Positions 33,819 through 45,271 of a stretch of DNA of 64,000 nt are shown in pieces; position 1 is the first letter of the stretch, and each line of letters starts with the position of its first letter. A program made the position numbers and the translations under genes. The stretch comes from Kalmusia sp. IMI 367209 (taxonomy: Eukaryota > Ascomycota > Dothideomycetes > Pleosporales > Didymosphaeriaceae). The stretch lies in assembly GCA_027946365.1 (NCBI GenBank), contig JAPEUQ010000004.1:3286001-3350000 (forward strand), in the 5' to 3' direction. Under the pieces are notes generated by a model. It saw only the letters and a list, made by a program, of their open reading frames with translations, was not told where the DNA came from and did no database searches.

Positions 33819-35462
33819 TTACTCGTTCTCCGCGCAGGGCTCGTGCGCGTAGGAGCTGACGTAATTCTCATATGGAAGATGGCTGACGCCACCCATAGGT
33901 CCGAGAGGCATATCGCTCCAGCTGGAATCCCCCGAGTCAGGGGTGCGTGGCTCGCTGGTGGACGGCGAAGGTGAGTTGGTGAATAGTGGCTCCGCAGGGT
34001 CGATGGGCAAGTGGATGTATCCGTCTCCGTATGCAGCTACCATCTCTTGCTGCGATATTGGCAGGCCGTGGAAAGTCTGCGGCACTTGTAGAGGGCTGCT
34101 GTTGTAGCTGTCAATTGCGTAATCGAGATGGTCAACTTCGGAGCCTGATGGGCTGTAGTAGGGAGACGGAGGGTACTGTGTTGTTTGCATTGGCAATTCT
34201 GGAGTGTATATCGCGTCGAACGATGAAGGTGTAGGGATCGATCTCGATTGGTAGGGTTCGCTTCGGTAGCCCTCGTTCATGCGTGCCTTGCGCTGCAAGG
34301 ACGCCTTCTTTGCCTTCATGCCTCCCATAGCCCCGGCACGCTGCCTCTGAGGGTAGTTTCCTGTACGGTGACCACGTTTGTTGGGTTGCTTGCTTCGATA
34401 GCGTGTTGTGGACTTGACGCCCTTTTCGATGGCTTCCTGAGTAAGCCGCCACATGTAGCCTCTCTTTGATTCTTCGCAATGTTGATCGACTTTTTGGAAT
34501 GCCTAGATGCTATGTTAGTATGGTGTCACCAAGAAAGACTTGAGCGACATACCCCATTCATCGAGAGATTGTGACGAATGCTGTTCTGCCAACCTTTTGT
34601 CTCCTTGTCGGCAGCCTTATCGGTATTCCTCTGGAACCAGTCGTAGATATCACGTAGGATCATCGTATGGTTGGGTGCCTCCATGAGCGCAAGCCAGATC
34701 AATTGCGCATAGGGTAGGTCTTTGTCGATAGCTCCATCGTCGTGAAGTGGCAGAGGAGAAGCGCCACTGGGCGTGACCGATCGTGAATCGTCCGAAATGT
34801 ACGGACTGTAGGGTGCAACGTCCTCGGGCCTGATGCTTGAAGGGTATTCCTCATACTCGGCATCTAGCTGCATGAGATTGTTGTTAGGGCTTTCTGAAAT
34901 ATCCATTCCCTCATAAGGCTGCTGCGGTCCCATCTGGTACATCGGCGGAGGATAGCTTGTCAGGCTCATCCCACTTCCTGGCACAGCAGTCAAGTCAAAG
35001 CCGTTTGTGAGCGAACGGGGGGACGCTTGGCGTGAGAGCATGGTTGTATGTGAGATTGTAGTTCTCCTCGAACGTAGTTCGGTCGTGGCTGTTGTATGGT
35101 GCCGCAATAACAGGAGTGAATTGCATGGGAGTTTGCAAAGCGGAGTCATCTCGAGCCATGGAATTCATGGGGAGGTTGTTGTGCATTGCCCATTGCATGG
35201 TATTGGAATCAGCTCTGTCTGGATATGTCGCGGGTCGTGTCAAAGCAGGAGGTGCGATGTCGTGAAGGGCAGTCGCCATGGTTGATGCCGACATAGATGG
35301 CTCAGGTGACGACAGTAGAGGCGTCGGAACGTAGAGTGGAACAGGTGTACGAGAGTCTTCACTTTTAGAAGGTTGAAGAGTGCTAAGGCTTCCGGACAGG
35401 TCCGCGGGGGGTGGGGGAGGATGGGGAGACGGAGGATGTGGCATAATTCTGCTGTCTTCCAT
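33819..35462 (-). CDS. forkhead (winged-helix) transcription factor, with an apparent frame problem
   Basis: The start at the ATG at 35462 (MEDSRIMPHPPSPHPPPPPA) leads into a Pro/Ser-rich N-terminal part. The frame must shift by one base near 35017-35022, a run of six C on the coding strand. Without this shift, the first frame stops at 34995. After the shift, the protein continues through GFDLTAVPGSGMSL to the forkhead domain KDLPYAQLIWLALMEAPNHT, WFQRNTDK and KGWQNSIRHNLSMNG. A 50-nt intron (34552-34503) follows, then AFQKVDQHCEESKRGYMWRL. A basic stretch and a long disordered C-terminus finish the protein. An intron using donor GTTCGC (about 35013) with an acceptor near 34960-34970 would also restore frame. 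A nuclear DNA-binding role is certain from the domain; targets are unknown. Confidence 0.8.
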
Positions 35463-36729
35463 TGATGGGCACAGATAGCAAAGTCGTAGGGCTTGTCGTT
35501 TGTCTGGGGTGAGGAGAAATTAGCTGCCAACGCTTCTCGTGAGACAAGGCTGGTGGTGGGATTTGATCTGGCTCTTTCGAATAGAGTGAAGCGACGGCTA
35601 AGACATATGAGTGGGCTTGACAGCGCCCGTCGACGCGGGATTGGACGGGAAGACCATTCATTGTCACCTGGATGCGGGAGCCCGATGCCAGCAGGCATGC
35701 AGTGAGCGAGCGATGCGCAGACTGGGCCAGGCTTGGAACAGGGTAGCAAACTTTCGATGCGTAGGGAGCGTGCCGAGCGCGGATCAGGGGACGGTGCCCC
35801 GGGTCGGACAATTCCAATGCTGTCGCGATGTTGCCGGGCCGGTCTTACCCAGCCTCATTGCACTACCGATAAGAATCATGGGGGTGACTCCTCGTCCTAC
35901 CGCTGGAGCTTTTATGGTTTCACAGGACGATGCCAATAGTAGGCTAGGAGCCGGCAGCTTGCAGGTAATGCAACATCCACGAAGGACGGTTGTCATAGCC
36001 GGCCAAGTCTTTGGAGACTTTCATGTGTGTTCCCTTCACCCCTTCTGGCAGACAAATGTCAAATTAGCAGCGAAGGGAATACGATCAGGCACTTGGTTTC
36101 TTTGCCCGGTAAGGGCCTGGAACAAGGGCCGTGGGCACACCTGTAGCTATCTCCGAATGTTTGTAAAATGATGCAAAAATACTCTATATATGAAAGGCGG
36201 TGTCGAGCAGGTGGGCTCGTCGGAAACGCGACTGCATGCAAGCAGTATGGAGGCGACAGTGAGCAGCCGTTTGGGTGCTCTGCCATGCGGATTGTAACAC
36301 AATCTTGCACCTGATTGTTTGGCAAGTGACTTCAAAATCGGTTTCCGTACAGAGAGTTCAGTCAATACGTTTGTGCCTGATTGGCTGGATGGCAATCGTT
36401 TTCATCCATACGTTCTATCAGCCAATTCGAGCAATCGGCGGTGCAACTACCCAATAACGACACGGCTCGGGACGTGAACTGCCTGTGGCAAGAGCACGAA
36501 GCGGAAATGATTCCACGCGCTGCAAGTTAGATCTACTGCTGCACTTTCCTACAATGAGATCATTCCTAGATCAGTCCTGCAAAACCTCCCGATTCGAAGG
36601 CAAGGAGTCGTTGCCAGTATGCAGACCCCCAAAAGGCGGTCGGAAGAGGCCGCTCTTCTGGCGGTGAATGGTGGGGCTGATTGACCATGGCGGGGTACGC
36701 AAGTGACGCGGAGTCTACCAACGGGTGCC
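35463..36729. promoter_or_regulatory. upstream region of the forkhead gene
   Basis: This 1.27 kb lies upstream of the forkhead start and downstream of the Cactin 3' end. Long minus-strand open frames near 35240-35817 run into the forkhead gene in another frame and look like leader sequence. No specific element was recognised. Confidence 0.4.
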
Positions 36730-38512
36730 TTATTTTCGGTAGTATATCTGCAGAAGTTCAGTATGTTACCGGAGAATACTTGGTACCTTGGTACATACCT
36801 TTTTGAATTGGAAGTGGAGTTGTAAGATTCCCTGATCATGTCAGCTTCGTTCAGCTTAAGCTAACACACTGGGTGCGATAGGGCTCCACCTGGTCCGCAA
36901 ACAGCATGCGCCATCCCAAGCTTACCTTGTCGAAACTACTTTTAAATCCTCGTTCTCGTTTCGCGCTATAATCCCATTCTTTGTCAACTATACGGAATGC
37001 AATATCCTCATATGGTGGCCCAGCCATGAAGCGTATTAGACAGGTGTCATCCTCCCCTGCTGGAGCGAAAGATTGTCCACGCTTTCGACCATTCTCGCGC
37101 TCAATCTTGTATGTGGGCGCTTGAGCCTTATTTAATAGATCTGGGTAGAAAATATTGAACTTGTAACCTTGCACAACCTTTGGTGGCGGGTTGTCGTGAT
37201 CATAATGCGTCTGGTTGTACTTGTTCCACTCGTAGCCCATTTGCACGCGATTGAAGTACCGTGGCTTTCGAGGCTTGTATTTTGAAGCCCACTGTGGCTG
37301 AGCCAGCGTAATCTCTTCCTCTCCCGCGAAGATCTCCTCGCCTTCTTCCACCCCACGGGCAACCTCCCTCTCGTAGAGCGCCATTGTGGCTTGCGAAAAG
37401 TCCTCCTTCTCTAAAGGTGCAAATCGAGACACCCCTGAAGCGCTTGCTTGGCCGGGCTTGGAATTGGGTAAAGTAATCGAAACATCTTCAGTTTTATTGT
37501 GGAACGGAACATAGCCTAGCTTGACGATCTTTTGTCGCTCCTTGAGTATGTTGTCTAGGAACTTTCGCTCGTTGATCTGTTCGAAAACTCTCTCTTCAGC
37601 ACGGAGTTTAAGCGACGGCTCAGGGTCCAAGGTAGGGTCGTAGGCTACTGAAGACACGCCGCTCTGGTTCAATTGGCGAGATGCATCAAGCAAAGATTGC
37701 ACCTTGCTCTGCACAGAGAGTGCAGTCTCCTGTTGCTGCTTTCGTAGGCTCTCCAAGCGCTCCTTCAGTATCTCCTGTGAAACTCGACGCAGTTTCGCCT
37801 TGGCTTTCCACACGCGCAGGTTGCGCAGAAGCTGTTCCCAGTAGTCGTAATCGATAGGCTCGTCCGAATCGAGCTTTTTCTTGACTTGGACCTCCAGCGT
37901 CTCTAATTGCTCGTATGTCTTCGGACCTAGCAAGCGATCGATGTCGGCGGAGACAGAGCTGGTACCGCGGGCTGCAGCAGCGCGGGATTTTCGGCGACGG
38001 TCTTTGCATATGACCTTGAGAGCCTGACAACATTAGCATAATGACGTCTACGAAGATGTCGAGGTGCGTACAGTCCAGTAATCTCTGTTACTTCGGCTTG
38101 TCTCCAAAGCCAGGTAATTCTCAATCTCTTTCTCCAATTCAGACAAGTCGTCTTCACTAAGACCTTCGAAGACACCTTCCGGATCCACAACATCTAGTTC
38201 GTGATCCTCGACCTCTTCGTCCAGTAGTGTCTTCGCTGTATCGACGAATCGAAGGGTGACGGCGAGCCAATCGATAGGTTTTGCCCGGCCGCCTTTGACG
38301 CGTAATGCCGCTCTCTTCTTCGCCTGTTGCAAGACGAATCGATCTTCGTCGGCGACCCATGCTTCCTCTTGCGCATTTGTAGATCTCTTGGAAGGATGGT
38401 CGTGCGGTCGCGAGTCCGCGGGGCGCTTCGAAGGTATAGAGGACGTGGGTGCAGATCGCTGGGGAAGCCGGTCGTGGTCGCGACGCCATGGGGGTGGATT
38501 GCGGGAAGACAT
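36730..38512 (-). CDS. Cactin, spliceosome-associated protein
   Basis: Four exons (38512-38072, 38023-36926, 36831-36799, 36747-36730) give 529 residues. The middle region is Glu/Lys-rich and probably helical (WEQLLRNLRVWKAKAKLRRV). The C-terminal Cactin domain is unmistakable: KPRYFNRVQMGYEWNKYNQT, then HYDHDNPPPKVVQGYKFNIF, and FMAGPPYEDIAFRIVDKEWD. The end of the domain is spread over two tiny exons of 33 and 18 nt, giving GILQLHFQFKK and IYYRK. Ignoring them would give a wrong C-terminus. In yeast and animals Cactin associates with the spliceosome and supports accurate splicing; the fungal protein is expected in the nucleus. The gene is divergent from XLF with 314 bp between starts. Confidence 0.9.
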
Positions 38513-38826
38513 GCCGAATGTCGGTTCCTCGCAACAAGTGGTGCACGATATGAATTTGTATTCCCTCGAAGCTTCACGGGTCAGAAAAAGTCGCGCGTGA
38601 AAACCGCGTCTGTAGGCGGCTCAACTTCTTGCTTGGCGTTGAGTGACGTAGAAGCCTAGTCCCAGTCGAGCTTTAGCGCGACGCGTCTTACTCAGCTGTT
38701 GCCTTTCACTTTGAACAAACTCCAGCACGCGTCGCGTGTGGAGAATTGTTGATACTGGAATGTGTTCAAGACCCTTCGCTCAATAATACCAACCACCAGC
38801 TACACTAGTGTAACCAAGATCCCAAC
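38513..38826. promoter_or_regulatory. shared divergent promoter of Cactin and XLF
   Basis: Only 314 bp separate the start codons of the two divergent genes, so a bidirectional promoter is likely. No particular motif is evident. Confidence 0.6.
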
Positions 38827-40538
38827 ATGTCCTGTTGGCGTGTTCTGGAATTGTCCGACGAGGATCTTGACCAGTCGACACCACAGCTCCTCATCAAGCC
38901 TCAATTTGGTTCGAGCGCATACACCGTTTTCCTAACAGATCTAAGCAATATATGGAGTGAAGAAGTGGACTTGTTCGATATTGTGCGTCGAGCTTCGGAG
39001 GTGGAATCACCCATCGAAGTAAGCGAGCAGGACACTGCACAACTTGCTATTCTTTTCGAAAACGTCCAGAAGTCACTCGATCACAACGATGACACCAGTT
39101 GCGCGGTGACACGTACAGAGTCCGATGGAATAATTCTGCACACTTCCATCAGTTTACCAGAGCCTCTAGATTCATTGACTTGGAAATTCTACCTGCGCAA
39201 AAGGACTGCCTCGATGCTCAAAGACGAACTTATTCTTCCGCTTCTGGTATCATCCCACATCCAACATGAGAGAATTGCTGGTCTTTTGTCAGTTATATCT
39301 GACAAGGATCGAGCACTCACGCGACTCATTGATCAATACGAGTCTAGCAACCTGGATCTTGCCGCGGCCTTCCCAAGCATCGGCAATGTGAAGTCTGGCA
39401 GGAGGATCATAAAACGCGAACAAGCAGCGAGACACATTCCTGGCCTACAAAATTTTGATCGCGGTGTGTGGAGAAAGGAGACTGCGGAATTGGTCAATAC
39501 AAACGTCTCTACACTTGGCTTGTTTCAGGAGGCACTGTCTGAATGTACTCCCAAGATTCCACAGAAGTTAAAGTCGGGGGATGAGGTCACGCCTTGGTGG
39601 AAAAGTCTTGATACTTCTACAAGCATACACAAGCGAGCCTTAACGGCAAAAGCGAAAGCTCAGTCAAAGAAGGCGGTGACCCCGGCGCGCGCTATCGCAC
39701 ATGAATCTGAGACTGATGATGAGGAGACTGAAGATGAGTTCGAGACGCATGAAAACTTTAAGGTATGTTTTATTTGTTCGGCTTGCAGCCACAAGTAATC
39801 GCTAAAGCTCGCCAGACTCGAAACTTGGCAACGAAACCTGAGCCTGTTGAAAAACTTAGTACGGCGTTGGGCAAAGAACAGCAAGAAGTCGGTGCAGGGG
39901 GGACCAAAAATGACGAAGACATGCATGAGAATCAAGATGATGACGACGATGATGATGAGGACCTAGATGCGCCACCCAAAAATCAGAGTCAGAGTCATAG
40001 AGCACCTCCCCAAGCCAAATCATCCATGTCAGAACGATCTGCTACAGAAACGAAGTCTTCACCAAATCTAGAGAACCCGCCGCCAGAGAAACCTAAAGGT
40101 AGAGGCTTTAAAATCGGCGGAAAACTAAGGAAGACAGAATCACCACCAGCAGAGCCACAGGAGGAACCATCGATTGCCACAACAGATAGCGACGGCATTC
40201 CAATGCGATCGAAAGACGACGCAGATGGAGTAGGCACCAAAGCCGTGAAGAGGGGCTTCAAGATAGGAGGTAAACCAAAGGCGCAAACGGCGATGACAGC
40301 AGGTGAAGCAACAACCTCCAACAGAGCAAGTCGAGAGACTTCGGAAATCACCCAACATCCGTCGGTCGAGCCTTCGGCATCAATACCTACAAGGACGGGA
40401 AAGCAGGCCGTCCCCGTCGAGGAAGCACGAGAGGAGACGGCAGAAGAAAAAGCCGAGAGGAAGAGGCGAGAGCTCAAGCGAAAGAATGAGGAGCTCACAA
40501 AGAAACAGGCTCAAAGCAAGAAAAAGAAGCGATTCTAG
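38827..40538 (+). CDS. nej1: non-homologous end-joining factor XLF / Nej1
   Basis: Two exons (38827-39762, 39816-40538) encode 552 residues. The N-terminal XLF head is recognisable: SCWRVLELSDEDL, LLIKPQFGSSAYTVFLTDLS, NIWSEEVDLFDIVRRASEVE, SPIEVSEQDTAQLAILFENV, then the beta-sandwich end and the coiled-coil stalk (about residues 130-175). After the intron the tail is disordered, with an acidic run, two copies of a GFKIGGK motif, and a basic end KKKKRF that resembles the Ku-binding motif of XLF proteins. The protein bridges DNA ends with ligase IV and its partner in the nucleus. The 53-nt intron is chosen because the nearer acceptor would leave only 26 nt. Confidence 0.85.
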
Positions 40539-41339
40539 GTCGCGGCCAGATCTTCGTGGATAACGACCTCCTGAGTTGGTTAATAACTGTAGAATGCCAG
40601 GCTTATACTTGCACGCTCGTCCTCGGCAGGGTTGAGCAAAGTGACAACATGGTTGGGGTGGTGAAAACCGCGTGAAAGATTACCAAGGCAAGAAACCATA
40701 CTTCCTGTCACTCTTGTAGATTGTAGTGCCCCGTCATGAACCATTGTGTATGTGTGCGTGCGAGTTTGCCTGCCCTGATTTGAAGAATTGTGGTTTGCAC
40801 ATTGACATTTCGCATGTTTACCAGCAGGTCCCCGGATGAAAGACGTTGGCTAGGTGAGTGTCTTCATCGTGGGCTTTCACTTCACCGCTCCTTCCGCATT
40901 GGCCTCTAATCGCATTACCGATAGATGATAACAAACGCTCAACCTGCCCGTCGTCACCTGCCGCGTCCGCCAGAGCAGCTGCCCCTCACATGCGCGCTCA
41001 CCTTCCGCAGTTGACCGTCTCTCATCGACACTTCTCATTATCCATGAGCCATTGCTTTGCTATCCACTATGTGCCTGTATCGCTATGTTTACTATTCACG
41101 CTGCCAACACCCCGAGTTCTACCGTGTCTCCTACTGCGACAGGGCGAAAGCACTTGGGATTCCGCAGCGGTAAGACTGCATTTATATCAGAGCATTCAGC
41201 GTTCTCCGCTAACAGCTACAGAGACGATCGCTATCGCCGCGTCGCTGCGATAGATCGTCTGCCTTGCGTTCCGCCCAGCTATCCCTCGCACAACTCATCG
41301 TATCCCACCGACATCCATTCAACTACGCAGTATCACAAT
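40539..41339. other. intergenic between XLF and the next gene
   Basis: This stretch contains the XLF 3' flank and the promoter or leader of the next plus-strand gene. The downstream reading frame is open from 41052, but no ATG before 41340 begins plausible protein. Confidence 0.45.
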
Positions 41340-44222
41340 ATGTCGACCTTCATCCCGTCAGAAGGGGGCGCTGTCCTCCCCCAGGCCAGTAGAAACTACG
41401 GTCAGCCGCTGCCAAACGCCGATCTGATTCCTCGGTCGGCTAAGCAGGCTTCTGGAGCCGATTCGCACTTGGGAACATATGGCTATAGCAACGTGAACAT
41501 CGATATTCCTTTGGATACTCAGTCATCTCTGTCAATGGAGCTCACACATGGCGGTAAGGTTATGGAACTTGTCGCGCGATTTGAATCTTTCCCCGGCTAC
41601 GAAGACTCTGACGCATCACAAGCACATCAACGGGAACGCTCGTACAGCAGCTCGACGATTCTCCCTGACGAGTCTGACACCGAAACGGTTCGGGCCTCTC
41701 CTATTCCTGTCAGAGGAGCCAACGACATCATCTCTCCTCACTCAGACAGATCCACCTACAGCCCGCGTAAACCGATACCGTCTTCGTGGAAGATAACACA
41801 ACCACGTGCACCTGTGTTCCAGACCGATATTCGTAAGGAAGAGCGTGAGAAACGAAAAGCGATCCAAGAAAGCTCACCGACTCAAAAGGCCCTCCGAGGC
41901 GCTCGCAGCTCGGTTGATCTTCAAAAGTCCCGCATGGAAGGAGCAACAACTTATCTAACCAAAGAAGCAATTGAGACCTTCGAAAGCGATATCACGGCAA
42001 GCTCGGGTCCATATTCACCTAAGAAAGTTCAACGTCGGCACTCAAAAGCCAGCCCACAGGGCCCAGCTAGCTCACCAGCACGGTGTAGCCCTCGCCAAAA
42101 GGCTACCATTCAAATCAACATCTCACCCACTCGAACCGCGCGACTAAATGTGCAGGATCAGGAAAGGGAACCTAGTGTCATCTCAAACCAGACTTCCGAG
42201 TACCATTCTGCACATTCGCCGGTGAGTCTTGGCCCGAGCGAGGCGTTGAGTAGGAGGAGCTCGCGCGACACCTTCTACAGCCCCAACAGTTTCCATACAG
42301 CGGAGGAGCTTCTTGATCGAGAACCATCGTTCCTGAGTCTCATCGGCGCTGATGGCGTTGAGCAGACAGCGAAATCTCAGGGTACAGTGGCATCGCAGTC
42401 TATATCGCACTCGCGTAGCAAAACAGAGTCGTCCGCCAAACTCCCCACAGCCACCGGACAGAGGAAGCTTATTAGGCCTGCTGTCCCAAATCTTACTTTG
42501 CGGATCCCTCAATCAGGTGTAGGATCATCAAATCGTAGGCCACAATTCACGCTAGGTTCGGCAACTAGCTCCGGTTCCGGATCGCCTGTTTCACCCACTA
42601 AATCTTCGTCACGAATCCCACGAATCAGCTCTACTTTTGATGCTAGCACAAAGGCGTCGACTTTGAAACGATCTCAATCAGCGAAAGTTTTAGTGGACTC
42701 GAAGGGCGGCACACAGAAGGGGATTTCTAAAGATACTAGAGGAGCACACGAGCCTAGGGATAAGCGTCACAATGAATTCAACAACAAGGAGGATGTCCGA
42801 CCGCGAAAGATTCCTCTGCCAGAAACACCTATTGTAGTGCCTTTGCCGCGCCATGTCCGAACCATCGACAGTTTGGGGAATACTCCCATCCTTTCTGAAA
42901 ATCGGTCGACTAAGATCAAGGAACAACATGACGTCCGCGCGATGGTCACATCTTATCTCAACGATGTTGACCCGAATGCCCGTCCAGATCACACGCCATT
43001 CACGGAGGATGTGGCACACGAAAAGAAAAACGACCTTGCCGACACTGTCACAAAAATGCTGTCAGAATCTAGGGATCTCAAGGAACGCGTAGTGACAGCT
43101 ACCGAACCGACATCGAAGGGTTCGTCAAGCGAGCATGCATCAAGAATTACAAGCACGTCGACGGTGAAAGCTATCGATCCGGAAGAATGTGTTCTCAAGG
43201 ACCCGGCAATCGTGTACAGTGGCAAGAAAATAGAACCAAGTGGTAAGGACTACCTCGTTTTCAAAGCACATTCCCTTCCCAGATGTACATCCCAGGGTGA
43301 GACAGATGTTGCATTGCCGCGATCTTATCTCTTGAGTATAGGTACCACGTCAATCGAAACAGAGTATGCAGATGCTCTTCTAGTTCCCCCTACCGATTCG
43401 GCAATCGAGTCTTCGAGCGAGCCACAAAAGGATGAGTCTAGATCTAGGAGCCGACAGTCTAAGCACCGATTCGATTTGAGAGCAACTGCGCCTGAGTTCA
43501 TTCCACGACAGCAGGCTGGTAAGTGCTGTCAAAGGCAAATGTGTCTCATTCCCTAATTCGTCTTCATAGTACTGCAACCAGTGGCTCAAAATCCGACGGC
43601 TACACAATGGATGCAGCCTTACTACCCTAATCTCATGTTCGATCCGTTCAGCCTTGATCGTTACGGGATGCCCTGGTTCTATCACATGTACCCCGTCTAT
43701 ATGAAACAAGTCCCGAAATCTTTCAAGAAAGGCCGAACCTTCCCGCGTACCCGCAAGCGAGGAGATACTTCGACTTCCCCCAATAAGTCTGTCCGCCCGG
43801 CACTGGCGAATGAAGAACGTACTCTTGGAGGCAGCCATGAAAAGTCTGCTTCATCCGAGAAGCCTACGATACCGTTCGCATCGCAACTAGAGGAGATCGC
43901 CCGTAGCACAGCCACGCGTGACGATACAGATGCACAGAGTCCAACACGTAGAGGTTACTCAACCCTGCCTCCCCGTAGTGGCCGTCCCCTCCGCAGCATC
44001 GGTAATGGCCTTTACAACTCATTTGGACGTGGTGGCTTCCACCCAATCGGCATGCCTATCGAAGCTACCACCCCCTTTCCCGATCCAATACCCCCTTCTG
44101 GTCGTAAAGAATACGTTGGATACACCACCGGGAATGTTCCAGAGGGCTGTGGTGTTATCGACATTGACCGTGCTGCTGAGTGGGGTGGACGTGCTTGCAA
44201 CAAGTGCGAGCCAAACCACTGA
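41340..44222 (+). CDS. large disordered hypothetical protein
   Basis: Two exons (41340-43518, 43570-44222) give 943 residues from the ATG at 41340 (MSTFIPSEGGAVLPQASRNY). The open frame extends upstream to 41052, but that part looks like leader. Most of the protein is Ser/Thr/Pro/Arg-rich low-complexity sequence with many SP and RS sites, suggesting phosphorylation. The only compact-looking part follows the intron: TQWMQPYYPNLMFDPFSLDR, then YGMPWFYHMYPVYMKQVPKS, aromatic-rich. The C-terminus has a CNKC pair (RACNKCEPNH). I recognise no family. A scaffold or cytoskeletal role is possible but unsupported. Confidence 0.65.
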
Positions 44223-45271
44223 TCCTATAAGTATATCTTCCCCTCTTCATTCGCCGTTCTCCGTTCTGGATAAGCAGCGCCATTGCATACGCGAGGGCAT
44301 CTTACGGTCTGCTTTCACCAATGGATTGGAACATATGTGCTTGCATGACATGGCTTCCAGCCACTTTTTGGATCACTGAGGGCTTTCTTCGTTTCTTTCT
44401 TGTTTTGTATTATTCGTTTGCGTATGTTTCCAGTTTCATGGTTTCTTTGAATAGTCTGAGAGCGCTCTAGCGGTTTCGTTGCATGGATATCGTGTTTATG
44501 GTTCCTGAATTGGTGGGCATTCTCTTCTCTACAACGTTCGACGCGCAAGTCTTTTGTGAATCATCAATGGATGGGTCCGCTTTCTTAAAAATCCAACATA
44601 TAGGCCCCCTTTGCGTGACGTGCAACGTGATTGAGCATGTCACCCGGGGATTTTTCCACGGCGTGCAAACAGGACTTTACCTCTAGGCTATCTGCCTGGT
44701 AATGTCCTAATAGTGTAAAGCTGAGTTGGCACGTGTCCCATCATATCGTAGACCCTGCCTCAGCTCATTCCTCGAACATGGCTAGCTCACTCGGGGCACA
44801 TGATTCTTGCATTGATCGTCTGGATGCTTCCATTACTATACCTATGGCAGCCCCCCGAGAAAAAAACCTAAATACCCTCCTTCCTCCCCGTCCTTGGTAT
44901 AAAACACAGCCGCCTACCCAACCAACCGCTCAACAGAGCGACACCAATCAGAAATACAAAGAAGGGACATTACAAGAAAGACAAGAGGGAAGAAGCACCC
45001 AAGCTTTTTCGTGTGCCCAAAGAGCAGCATCAGCAGCAGCAGCCTCCCAGGCTGTACAAGAAGAAAGAAGAAGAAAAAAAAAGGAGGAAAAAAAGGGCGA
45101 GGAAGAATGTTTCGAGCCAAATCACCCGAACGTATATCCGCTCCCGACTCTGCTTCCCAACCCAAGACCCGTGTCCCTGACCGTATCCAAGCCGATTACC
45201 GAAGCCGCCGTACTCCTTCTTCGCCTCGGGCTGCGGCCTCCAGCAGCAGCTGCAGTGCTAGTGCCAGCCGT
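44223..45271. other. 3' flanks of two convergent genes, with purine-rich tract
   Basis: A strongly purine-rich stretch (GAAGAAAGAAGAAG type, about 45058-45110) lies here. The plus-strand frame 44733-45275 is low-complexity Ser/Ala/Pro and has no family match, so I do not call it. Confidence 0.4.

Noticed and set aside
35240..35817. Two minus-strand open frames overlapping the forkhead 5' end
   Set aside because: They are in other frames than the Pro-rich forkhead N-terminus and lack recognisable segments; probably leader sequence.
39763..39788. 26-nt intron in XLF
   Set aside because: It would keep frame, but it is too short for normal splicing; the acceptor at 39815 gives a normal 53-nt intron, also in frame.
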